NCBI GenBank assembly: GCA_041844915.1
Contig: JBGZBY010000096.1
Location: 1 to 11,188 of the forward strand
DNA: 11,188 bases
DNA from: W11650 sp041844915
GTDB taxonomy: Bacteria > Bacillota > Clostridia > Lachnospirales > Vallitaleaceae
Reading direction: 5' to 3'
Below, piece after piece: positions 4,902 through 11,188 of the stretch. The notes beneath the pieces are model-generated. The model saw only the letters and a program-made list of their open reading frames with translations, was not told where the DNA came from and ran no database searches. Made by a program: the position numbers and the translations under genes. Each line of letters begins with the position of its first letter. The first letter of the stretch is position 1.

Positions 4902-7073
4902 ATGTATTTCTTATTGTTTACTGCGGTAGCCCTAGCTTTGGGGCTAGCAGCTTATAATTTTAATTCCGTTAAAAAACTAAGTCCCGGAACGGATTTGATG
5001 CGAGAGATTGCAGAGGCGATTCAAATCGGAGCAGCTGCCTTTATCAATCATGAATATAAGGTTATCGCCAAAATTGCGGCAGTGATTGCAGTGGTTCTGG
5101 CGGTTTTGGTTGAGTGGTATGTCGGTGTTGCGTTTCTGATCGGTGCTGTCATGAGTGCAACAGCGGGATTTATCGGTATGAAGATAGCTACCATCGCCAA
5201 TGTCAGAGTTTCCAATCGTGCCAGAGAAACAAAAAGCTTGGGCAAGACCTTAAAGGTTGCTTTTCAGGGCGGATCGGTCATGGGACTTTCGGTAGGAGGC
5301 TTTGCACTGCTGGGACTGGGGATTGTCTATGTGGTTTTCGGAGAGTTTTTAGGACAGCTTAAACCGGAACAGCTGGTCATCATCGACAATTGGTTGGGAA
5401 TCAATTTTATACCCTTTACAATGACTATTTCGGGCTATGCTTTGGGCTGCTCGGTGATTGCCATGTTTGACCGTGTCGGTGGCGGTATTTATACGAAGGC
5501 GGCAGATATGGGTGCTGATCTGGTTGGAAAGACCGAGGCGCATATTCCGGAAGATGATCCGAGAAATCCAGCGACGATCGCCGATAATGTCGGCGATAAT
5601 GTTGGCGATGTGGCGGGACTTGGCGCCGATCTTCTGGAATCCTTTGTCGGCGCTTTGATTTCGGCGGGCGTGCTGGCAGGTTATTTTTACTATACGCAAA
5701 GTGGTTTGGCGGGAGCGGCCTTTTCTCCGGAAACGGCGAAAACAATGATTCTTTTTCCGGTCATGTTTGCCGCAGTTGGGCTGATCAGTTGTGTGATTGG
5801 AGTTTTATCGCTGCTTTTGCGGAATGTATCAGAGGAAGCTCATAAAGAGCTGAATTATGCAACATGGATTTCGGCAGGGCTGACGATTGTCGGCAGTGGG
5901 GTATTGACATATTTGGTATTTACCAAAATAGATATTTCGACGCTGGGCTTTCGGACCGGCGCGCTGTCGCCATGGTATGCGGCGGTAGTGGGTATTGTTG
6001 CCGGTATCATTATCGGATTTTTAGCAGAATATTATACCTCATATGATTATAAGCCGACGAAAGACGTGGCTAAGGCCTCGTTGGAGGGAACGGCGCTGAC
6101 CATTACCGAGGGCTTATCCGTTGGTATGAAATCGGCATTTTTGCCAGTGCTGGTTCTGGCGATGGCGACGCTGGCAGCAAATTATTTTGCTGGTCTTTAT
6201 GGTGTGGCGATGGCAGCAATCGGTATGCTGTCCTTTGTGGCGGCTACGGTTTCGGTCGATACCTATGGTCCGATTGCGGACAACGCGGGCGGAATCAGTG
6301 AAATGAGTAAGCTGGAGCCGCAGGTTCGGGAAATCACCGACAAGCTGGATTCGGTCGGAAATACCACGGCAGCGATCGGCAAGGGCTTTGCAATCGGCTC
6401 GGCATCATTGGCGGCACTTTCTCTTTTGGCATCCTTCCTTTACTCGCAGAGCAATCCCGGAGATGTCAAGGGCTTTGATTTGATTTTAAATATGATTGAT
6501 ACGCCTACTTTGGCAGGGGCTTTGGTGGGAGCGGCATTGCCGTTTTACTTCTCTGGTCTTTTGATTGAAGCGGTAGCCAAAGCCGCCAGCAAAATGGTTG
6601 CGGAGGTTCGCCGCCAGTTTAGAGAATATCCGGGGATTTTAGATGGTACGCAAAAGCCGGATTATAAGACCTGTATTGAAATTTCCTCGGAAGGGGCATT
6701 GAAGGAAATGAAATATCCGGCGTTGCTGTCGGTTGTTATTCCTATTATTGCCGGATTTATTTTTGGCGCTAATTTTGTTGGAGGACTTTTGATTGGCACA
6801 ACCTTATCGGCAATCATGATGGCGCTGTTTACGGCAAACAGCGGCGGTGCATGGGATAATGCCAAAAAGCTTGTAGAATCGGGCGGTGTAAAGGGACATG
6901 GCAAGGGCAGTGAGGTTCATTCGTCAACAGTTGTCGGCGACACGGTCGGCGATCCACTTAAGGATACGGTTGGCCCCTCTCTTGATATTCTGATCAAGAT
7001 TATGTCGGTTATTTCGCTGATTTTGGTTTCGGTGTTTGGCAAGTACAATCTGTTTAATTTCTTTAATTTCTAA
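4902..7073 (+). CDS. hppA: Membrane-bound ion-pumping pyrophosphatase, K+-dependent, probable Na+ transporter
   Basis: The enzyme hydrolyses pyrophosphate in the cytoplasm and pumps Na+ and/or H+ outward across the membrane. The 723-residue chain has the expected many hydrophobic segments and the family's catalytic blocks: GGGIYTKAADMGADLVGK with the following acidic loop and DNVGDNVGDVAG (194-239), DTYGPIADNAGG (453-464) and the C-terminal VVGDTVGDPLKDTVGPS (677-693). K+ dependence is indicated by Ala490 and Gly493 in GNTTAAIG, where K+-independent enzymes carry Lys and Thr. Asp243, Glu246, Ser247 with Asp695 and Lys699 match the Na+ gate described for the Thermotoga enzyme, so Na+ transport is likely; a dual Na+/H+ mode is not excluded. 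I chose ATG 4902, preceded by AAAGGAGGG, over an in-frame GTG at 4851 that has no good ribosome binding site. Confidence 0.96.
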   Translation: MYFLLFTAVALALGLAAYNFNSVKKLSPGTDLMREIAEAIQIGAAAFINHEYKVIAKIAAVIAVVLAVLVEWYVGVAFLIGAVMSATAGFIGMKIATIANVRVSNRARETKSLGKTLKVAFQGGSVMGLSVGGFALLGLGIVYVVFGEFLGQLKPEQLVIIDNWLGINFIPFTMTISGYALGCSVIAMFDRVGGGIYTKAADMGADLVGKTEAHIPEDDPRNPATIADNVGDNVGDVAGLGADLLESFVGALISAGVLAGYFYYTQSGLAGAAFSPETAKTMILFPVMFAAVGLISCVIGVLSLLLRNVSEEAHKELNYATWISAGLTIVGSGVLTYLVFTKIDISTLGFRTGALSPWYAAVVGIVAGIIIGFLAEYYTSYDYKPTKDVAKASLEGTALTITEGLSVGMKSAFLPVLVLAMATLAANYFAGLYGVAMAAIGMLSFVAATVSVDTYGPIADNAGGISEMSKLEPQVREITDKLDSVGNTTAAIGKGFAIGSASLAALSLLASFLYSQSNPGDVKGFDLILNMIDTPTLAGALVGAALPFYFSGLLIEAVAKAASKMVAEVRRQFREYPGILDGTQKPDYKTCIEISSEGALKEMKYPALLSVVIPIIAGFIFGANFVGGLLIGTTLSAIMMALFTANSGGAWDNAKKLVESGGVKGHGKGSEVHSSTVVGDTVGDPLKDTVGPSLDILIKIMSVISLILVSVFGKYNLFNFFNF

Positions 7074-7237
7074 TAAAGGGGGCACTGGAAAGGAAAACCT
7101 TTGCAGTGGAAAATGCTCCGAATTATTTGAAAAAAGGAATACCGAGTGGAAAATATTAAAGAATGGAAAGGCAAATGGAATGAGTTGCGGAAGATAGCGT
7201 AGAGAGATGCCATAGCCTCCCTTCGTTGTATCCGCCA

Positions 7238-7286
7238 GTCTCCCTCCTTCAAAGAAAAGGCTTTGAGGGAGGGAGGCTTTGTTTTT
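7238..7286 (+). terminator. Intrinsic terminator downstream of hppA
   Basis: GTCTCCCTCCTTCAAAG (7238-7254) pairs with CTTTGAGGGAGGGAGGC (7261-7277), about 17 pairs with two G.U, followed by TTTGTTTTT. It lies 165 bp after the hppA stop. An earlier hairpin (CACTG...AAAGG/CCTTT...CAGTG, about 7083-7108) lacks a T run. The long stem could also belong to a dispersed palindromic repeat. Confidence 0.8.
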
Positions 7287-7298
7287 CCATCTGTCTTT

Positions 7299-7374
7299 CA
7301 ATCTGCCTTCAAAGCTATTTTCAATTTGCTTTTTAATTCGTTTTTTAATTTACTTTCCAATCTATTTTTTCAAA
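7299..7374. repeat. Degenerate 12-bp periodic sequence
   Basis: After the terminator, the sequence repeats about every 12 bases with consensus TYAATYTRCTTT: AA pairs fall at about 7300, 7312, 7323, 7335, 7347, 7359 and 7372. The stretch is open in one frame (F-N-L-L-like quartets) but has no start codon or ribosome binding site. I have no function for it. Confidence 0.5.
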
Positions 7375-7379
7375 GGACT

Positions 7380-7406
7380 TCATTTTTTTAAAGAAGTGGC
7401 CGATAT
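7380..7406 (+). promoter_or_regulatory. Possible sigma-D (sigma-28) promoter for the dCache gene
   Basis: GCCGATAT (7399-7406) is a perfect match to the sigma-D -10 element known from Bacillus. The -35 at the right distance is TCAT rather than TAAA, so only two of four bases fit. The same -10 occurs with a full -35 at 8514-8541, which raises its credibility. A 14-bp perfect palindrome ATATAAGCTTATAT (7409-7422) lies at the predicted start. Confidence 0.45.
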
Positions 7407-7441
7407 AAATATAAGCTTATATGAAGTCGCGGCCGTAGAGA

Positions 7442-7483
7442 TAGCTTAGGCTTTCGCTTGGGAAGCAGCGAAAACCGGAGCTA
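7442..7483 (+). other. Predicted hairpin in the 5' leader of the dCache gene
   Basis: TAGCT (7442-7446) pairs with AGCTA (7479-7483), and TTTCGCT (7452-7458) pairs with AGCGAAA (7467-7473) inside it, leaving opposed internal loops. It would lie in the leader of a transcript started near 7413, about 60 bases before the start codon. It does not match a riboswitch class that I recognise. It may simply stabilise the leader. Confidence 0.4.
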
Positions 7484-7541
7484 CAGCAAAAAAAGATATG
7501 GAGAGGCGAACAGAAGTCGAAAATAGAGGAAGGAAATATAG

Positions 7542-8516
7542 ATGCAGGGAAAACTAAATTTGAATCAGAAGCTGATTATTCTGGCGGCAACGGCAGTTTT
7601 TTGCGTTGCTGTTTTTTTGGTCGTTACCTCCTATTTGGAATCAGCGGAAGCGCTAAGAAAAGAAGTGAATAACAATTTGACGACCAAAATGGAATATTTG
7701 CATGGCAAGGTTGAAAATTTTTTAAACAGCAGAGAGGCTATTTTGCTTACGGAAGCAGCCTTTGTTGAGAATAGTCTGGATGATCAGCGAATTTCGCGGC
7801 GCCTTGAAGCACAGTATTCTTATTTAAAAGACGAGTACAGTATTATGGATATTTATATCGGATATCCGGACGGCACGCTGCAAAGCGGTTCGCGTCGAAA
7901 AATTCTGGATATTGACTGGCGAGCGAACGAAAGGAATTGGTATGTTGAGGCGGAGAAAAATCCCGAAAAAATCAATTATACCGAGGTGTATGCTGATGTG
8001 CATACCGGCAGTCCGGTAATGACCTTGTCCAAATGGCTGGAAAATGGAGAGTGCAAAGCCGTAATTGCGCTTGATATCAGTCTTTTGCAATTGGTAAAGC
8101 TTTTAGAGGGAGAAAAGCTTGGTGAAATGGGCTATCCCTTTATTTTGCATAAGGATGGCAGATTTCTCATTCACCCGCAATATAGATTCAGCTCCAATGC
8201 CGATCGGGCGGACACGATTTTCAATATTAATCAAGGAGAGGTCAGGGAACTGGGGACCAATCTTTTAAATAATGAAATGGAAATGTTCCTTGCTGCGTAT
8301 CGGGGCAGAGAGAAAATGTATCTGGCCAAGCGGATTACCGATACTGATTTTTATCTGGTGGTCGGTATGGATCAGCAGGAATTCCGCAAGCAGATGAATA
8401 TTATTTTACTTTATAATGTTCTGATTATTGCCATTGCTGTACTAAGCTTCGGCTTGATCGTATATATTGTGTTTTTTCATAATAGCTTTCGGCAGAAAAA
8501 AGAAGAAAAAAGCTAA
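7542..8516 (+). CDS. Membrane-anchored dCache extracellular sensor without cytoplasmic output domain
   Basis: The 324-residue protein has one membrane helix at about 10-30, an extracellular dCache-type ligand-binding domain at about 35-280, a second membrane helix at about 286-312, and then only a 12-residue basic tail. The membrane-distal part carries the amino-acid-recognition motif of dCache domains in near-complete form: Arg131, Trp133, Tyr134, Tyr150, Asp152 and Asp178, with Trp126 where a Tyr is usual. Chemoreceptors and kinases of this type normally continue into HAMP plus signalling domains; none follows here in any frame before 8804. It may act through a partner, or buffer or present a ligand. 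The ATG at 7542 follows AGGAAGGA (7527-7534). A sigma-D-like -10 upstream suggests a motility or chemotaxis link. The fold call is confident; the role is open. Confidence 0.85.
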   Translation: MQGKLNLNQKLIILAATAVFCVAVFLVVTSYLESAEALRKEVNNNLTTKMEYLHGKVENFLNSREAILLTEAAFVENSLDDQRISRRLEAQYSYLKDEYSIMDIYIGYPDGTLQSGSRRKILDIDWRANERNWYVEAEKNPEKINYTEVYADVHTGSPVMTLSKWLENGECKAVIALDISLLQLVKLLEGEKLGEMGYPFILHKDGRFLIHPQYRFSSNADRADTIFNINQGEVRELGTNLLNNEMEMFLAAYRGREKMYLAKRITDTDFYLVVGMDQQEFRKQMNIILLYNVLIIAIAVLSFGLIVYIVFFHNSFRQKKEEKS

Positions 8517-8541
8517 AGCCTTTCTTTGAAGGAGCCGATAT
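8514..8541 (+). promoter_or_regulatory. Sigma-D (sigma-28) type promoter
   Basis: TAAA (8514-8517), a 16-bp spacer and GCCGATAT (8534-8541) match the Bacillus sigma-D flagellar/motility promoter consensus in both elements and in spacing. The TAAA overlaps the dCache stop codon. It points at the small ORF at 8610 and the secreted protein at 8805, predicting their expression with the flagellar-chemotaxis regulon. Confidence 0.7.
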
Positions 8542-8571
8542 AATATTGTTGATTCTGTGATTAATTTGCTG

Positions 8572-8598
8572 CCTTTCATTATTTCCCATTTTGAAAGG
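8572..8598 (+). promoter_or_regulatory. Hairpin covering the ribosome binding site of the small ORF
   Basis: CCTTTCA (8572-8578) can pair with TGAAAGG (8592-8598), which includes most of the AAAGGAG at 8594-8600. If formed, it would hide the ribosome binding site of the ORF at 8610. The stem is only 7 bp, so chance is a real alternative. Confidence 0.3.
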
Positions 8599-8609
8599 AG
8601 CAAATTTTT

Positions 8610-8705
8610 ATGTGCTTTTATGCGTCGCGTGGCAAGCGAAGATACTCGGAAGCTGGTGGTTTGTCAAGGCAAGGCGAATTGCTTAAGCAGCTGCGCGGGG
8701 CTTGA
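8610..8705 (+). CDS. Possible 31-residue small protein or leader peptide
   Basis: An ATG at 8610 stands 9 bases after AAAGGAG (8594-8600) and opens a frame of 31 codons ending in TGA. The product starts MCFYASRGKRRYSEAGG, is basic and has no membrane segment or known motif. It lies between the sigma-D-type promoter and the secreted-protein gene, 99 bp before that ATG. Two helices can form around its 3' end and they cross each other: GTCAAG (8663-8668) with CTTGAC (8701-8706), and GAATTGC (8676-8682) with GCAATTC (8713-8719). That would fit a pseudoknot or an attenuation-like switch, but the helices are short. The good ribosome binding site is the main support; it may be a non-coding leader instead. 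Confidence 0.35.
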   Translation: MCFYASRGKRRYSEAGGLSRQGELLKQLRGA

Positions 8706-8804
8706 CGGAAGCGCAATTCCATGATGGAGCTTTGAATAAGTCTGTGAAGCGGGCTGTCAAAGTACATTTTAGCAATGAAAGAGATTGTACTAGGAGGAAA
8801 GAAA

Positions 8805-11188
8805 ATGAAACTTAAAGGATTAAACAAATGGGCGGCGATTTTTTTAAGCGGCAGCCTTGCGCTTTCGGCAGCGAGCATGCCGATTGCCGCTGAACAAAGC
8901 GCTTCGCCGGCAGCGCAAGTATTTCATCAAAGTGGTGGGATGTCGGATCAGGAGTTGGGGGATCTTTTCTCAAAGCTTTCGGGATTTCATCCCTATCAAG
9001 AGCTGGGCTCGGATCAAATGAGATTGGAAGCAAAAAAAGTCAAGCTTAATATTAATGATACCCTTCAATTGCGTCTTTTGGATAATGAAGATAAAGAGGT
9101 ACCTGATGTTACTTGGATATGTATGACCAGAATGCCGAACGATGCGATCTTTTTAGGAGGAGATCCGAGAATCAGAACAGCAGATAGCAGCATTGACCTG
9201 TCAGCAGATGGAAAAGTAACAGCAATAAAGGGAGGCTGGGCGCATGTATGGGCAAAAAAGGGAGAATTTTATTATCGCTGCGTAGTTGAGGTTCGTACTG
9301 AGGGAGAAACTAGAGTGGCGAATAAGCAGCAGGAAATGGAAGAAAAAGCGGAGGAGATTGTCCGCAAACTTCAACATTTAAGTGATTTGGATAAGATTCT
9401 GGCAGTGCATGACTATTTGGTTGAAACAATTGAATACGATGGTCGATATGTCAATACTCCACTTCCAGAATATGAAGCTTTGATTACGAAAAAAGCTGTT
9501 TGCTGGGGATATGCCAAGGCATTTCAAAAGCTGATGACAATGCTGAATATTCAAGCAGGTGTATCCACAGGGGATGCATTAGGCGAGCGCCATGCGTGGA
9601 ATAAAATCCGTTTAAATGGTAAATGGTACTATTTGGATGCGACATGGGATGATAGGGGATATCCGGGGATCGGTTATCAATATTTTTTGATAGACTCAGA
9701 AAAAATGAAGAAAGATCATTATCTGGGGCTTATACTAGACAGCGAAATTCAGGGTGGAATGGAATATGCTCATTATCCTCATGAGAAAAGAGGGATATTT
9801 GCAAGAACAGAAGATAAGGTAGAAGAAGTTTTACGTCGTCATTTTAATACGACAATGGGTAGTAGTTATCATCATAAAATATTTTTGCCTATAAGTATGG
9901 AAGATGCAAATAGTCTGGGGAATCAAAATCTAGAAAATGCGCTTAGGAAGATTTTGCCGTCTTCGGCACATATTGGGCAGATTAGAAAAGTGGAAACTAT
10001 TGGCGAATATACTTCGTATACCTATAATGTTTCGAACTTGGATACTTCTAGTGCTATTCCCGTTAATTTTACGGATTTACAAGCAATGACGGGAGAAGAA
10101 GAAACCAGTAATCGCTTTTTGTTAAAATTTGACAGAAGTAATTTACAGCTCTTACCGGAAAATATCACTGTTGTAGGCGCTGAGGTAGAGGGGCTGCAAG
10201 AGGAAGCCGATGGCAGCTATGTTCTTTTAATTAAGGATATTACAGCAGAGGACGGAGAGAAGATTACGGTTTCTGTTAATAAAAGAGGATTAACCTTCCC
10301 ATCTGGCAATCAGAAAGAGATTTCTGTAAAGATTGTAAAGGAAGATCAACCAGCGGCAGAATTTCGTTCAACCGGACGGAACGAAGGGATCCTGGATATC
10401 AAAGAGGATAATGTCAGGTATACGCTTGGCGATGGGATTTGGCACAGGGTTGCTTCTGCTTCGGCAGTTGTGATTCAGCCGATTTACGGAAGTCCGATCA
10501 CCCTGGTGAAGGAAAGTGAAAGCGCCGGGCGCCTGCCTTCGGATCCAAAAAGGATTTCATTGAGTTATCAGGAAGAGCCCAGTTGGGTGTCAGGAGAGGA
10601 CTGCACGGATTACCAGAACAATGGAAAGCTTTTGCAGGTAACTCCGCAGATGGAATATCAAAAGGAAGGCACGACAGAGTGGGTAAGCGTCCGCAGTTTT
10701 GTGGAGGAAGGCCTGGCCGAGGGCAGCTATCTGGTACGCATGAAATCGAGAGGAACTATGATGGCGTCCGACCCGAAGAAAGTGGAAATCGGCGGTTTGT
10801 CTGCGGCAGATGCACCATCAACAGGAAATACGACTCCTGGGAATAATACGCCGTCAACAGGAAATACGACTCCTGGGAATAATACGCCGTCAACGGGAAA
10901 TACAACTCCTGGGAATAATACGCCGTCAACAGGAAATACGACTCCTGGGAATAATACGCCGTCAACGGGAAATACGACTCCTGGGAACAATACACCGTCA
11001 ACAGGAAATACAACTCCTGGGAATAATACGCCGTCAACGGGAAATACAACTCCTGGGAACAATACGCCGTCAACAGGAAACACAACTCCTGGGAACAATA
11101 CGCCGTCAACAGGAAATACAACTCCTGGGAATAATACGCCGTCAACAGGAAATACGACTCCTGGGAATAATACGCCGTCAACGGGAAA
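8805..11188 (+). CDS. Secreted Ig-like / transglutaminase-domain surface protein, 3' end outside the window
   Basis: The frame is open from ATG 8805 (AGGAGG at 8792-8797) to the window end, 794 complete codons. Residues 1-29 are a signal peptide (Lys-rich start, hydrophobic core, cleavage near PIAA-EQ). Residues about 75-164 fit a bacterial Ig-like (BIG2-type) domain ending in DGKVTAIKGGWAHVWAKKG and a VEV strand. A charged linker leads to a transglutaminase-like domain at about 180-300 with the triad Cys233 (AVCWGYAKAF), His263 (ERHAWN) and Asp278 (WYYLDATWDD). A second beta-rich module lies at about 420-520 and another at about 530-660. From residue 671 the chain is a perfect 12-residue repeat. 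Such proteins act at the cell surface, as cross-linkers, proteases or cell-wall enzymes; the substrate is unknown. Sigma-D-type promoter upstream. Confidence 0.88.
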   Translation, partial: MKLKGLNKWAAIFLSGSLALSAASMPIAAEQSASPAAQVFHQSGGMSDQELGDLFSKLSGFHPYQELGSDQMRLEAKKVKLNINDTLQLRLLDNEDKEVPDVTWICMTRMPNDAIFLGGDPRIRTADSSIDLSADGKVTAIKGGWAHVWAKKGEFYYRCVVEVRTEGETRVANKQQEMEEKAEEIVRKLQHLSDLDKILAVHDYLVETIEYDGRYVNTPLPEYEALITKKAVCWGYAKAFQKLMTMLNIQAGVSTGDALGERHAWNKIRLNGKWYYLDATWDDRGYPGIGYQYFLIDSEKMKKDHYLGLILDSEIQGGMEYAHYPHEKRGIFARTEDKVEEVLRRHFNTTMGSSYHHKIFLPISMEDANSLGNQNLENALRKILPSSAHIGQIRKVETIGEYTSYTYNVSNLDTSSAIPVNFTDLQAMTGEEETSNRFLLKFDRSNLQLLPENITVVGAEVEGLQEEADGSYVLLIKDITAEDGEKITVSVNKRGLTFPSGNQKEISVKIVKEDQPAAEFRSTGRNEGILDIKEDNVRYTLGDGIWHRVASASAVVIQPIYGSPITLVKESESAGRLPSDPKRISLSYQEEPSWVSGEDCTDYQNNGKLLQVTPQMEYQKEGTTEWVSVRSFVEEGLAEGSYLVRMKSRGTMMASDPKKVEIGGLSAADAPSTGNTTPGNNTPSTGNTTPGNNTPSTGNTTPGNNTPSTGNTTPGNNTPSTGNTTPGNNTPSTGNTTPGNNTPSTGNTTPGNNTPSTGNTTPGNNTPSTGNTTPGNNTPSTGNTTPGNNTPSTG
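10815..11188 (+). repeat. 36-bp coding tandem repeat, ten full units plus a partial one
   Basis: The unit encodes PSTGNTTPGNNT. Ten full units (10815-11174) and part of an eleventh run to the window end. Units differ at several bases (CCA/CCG, ACA/ACG, AAT/AAC), yet every difference is a synonymous third-position change, so all visible units are identical as protein. Rich in Thr, Asn, Pro and Gly, it is likely an extended stalk or a glycosylated linker. Copy number is likely to vary between strains. Confidence 0.95.

Noticed and set aside
7146..7202. GTG-started 18-codon frame after hppA
   Set aside because: Very short, weak AAGGA site and no recognisable product; chance is sufficient explanation.
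8517..8804. Frameshifted HAMP/chemoreceptor remainder of the dCache protein
   Set aside because: No frame in this stretch encodes HAMP or signalling-domain sequence; it holds a promoter, a small ORF and the leader of the next gene.
10727..11181. Two long minus-strand open frames across the tandem repeat
   Set aside because: A 36-bp repeat is a multiple of three, so any frame without a stop in one unit stays open. They lack ribosome binding sites and lie opposite a well supported secreted-protein gene.

Overview
The window looks like chromosomal DNA from an anaerobic, probably motile member of the Bacillota (class Clostridia). The grounds are strong AGGAGG-type ribosome binding sites, moderate G+C with A/T-rich promoters, a potassium-dependent membrane pyrophosphatase, an Hsp33 of Gram-positive type, a DUF5684-type membrane protein, and sigma-D (sigma-28) style promoter sequences. 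I cannot name a genus from sequence alone. All recognised genes lie on the plus strand.

Layout. Positions 1-356 hold two copies of a ~115-bp direct repeat. hslO (357-1214) encodes the redox-regulated chaperone Hsp33. From 1215 to 2131 and again from 3115 to 3812 there is no gene; both stretches are mosaics of the same intergenic repeat modules, called A, B, C and D here. In order, B-C-D stands on both sides of an Rpn-family nuclease gene (2132-3049), so the nuclease sits between direct repeats of roughly 0.5 kb. A consensus promoter (3825-3852) drives a small membrane protein with a Pro/Gln/Gly-rich tail (3916-4578), which ends at a strong terminator. A promoter with an overlapping inverted repeat precedes hppA (4902-7073), a membrane pyrophosphatase whose residues fit the K+-dependent, Na+-transporting type. 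A terminator follows.

The last third looks like a sensory or cell-surface block. A membrane-anchored extracellular dCache sensor without any cytoplasmic output domain (7542-8516) carries most of the amino-acid-binding motif. It is preceded by a GCCGATAT sequence and followed by a full sigma-D-like promoter (TAAA-N16-GCCGATAT). That promoter leads into a possible 31-codon small ORF and then a large secreted protein with an Ig-like domain, a transglutaminase-like Cys-His-Asp domain and a 12-residue tandem repeat that runs off the window. The shared promoter type suggests that the sensor and the surface protein belong to the motility/chemotaxis regulon; this is inference.

The best leads are the sigma-D-type promoters around the output-less sensor, the rpn gene embedded in duplicated repeat modules with a possible internal translation start, and the surface-protein repeat whose units differ only at synonymous positions.
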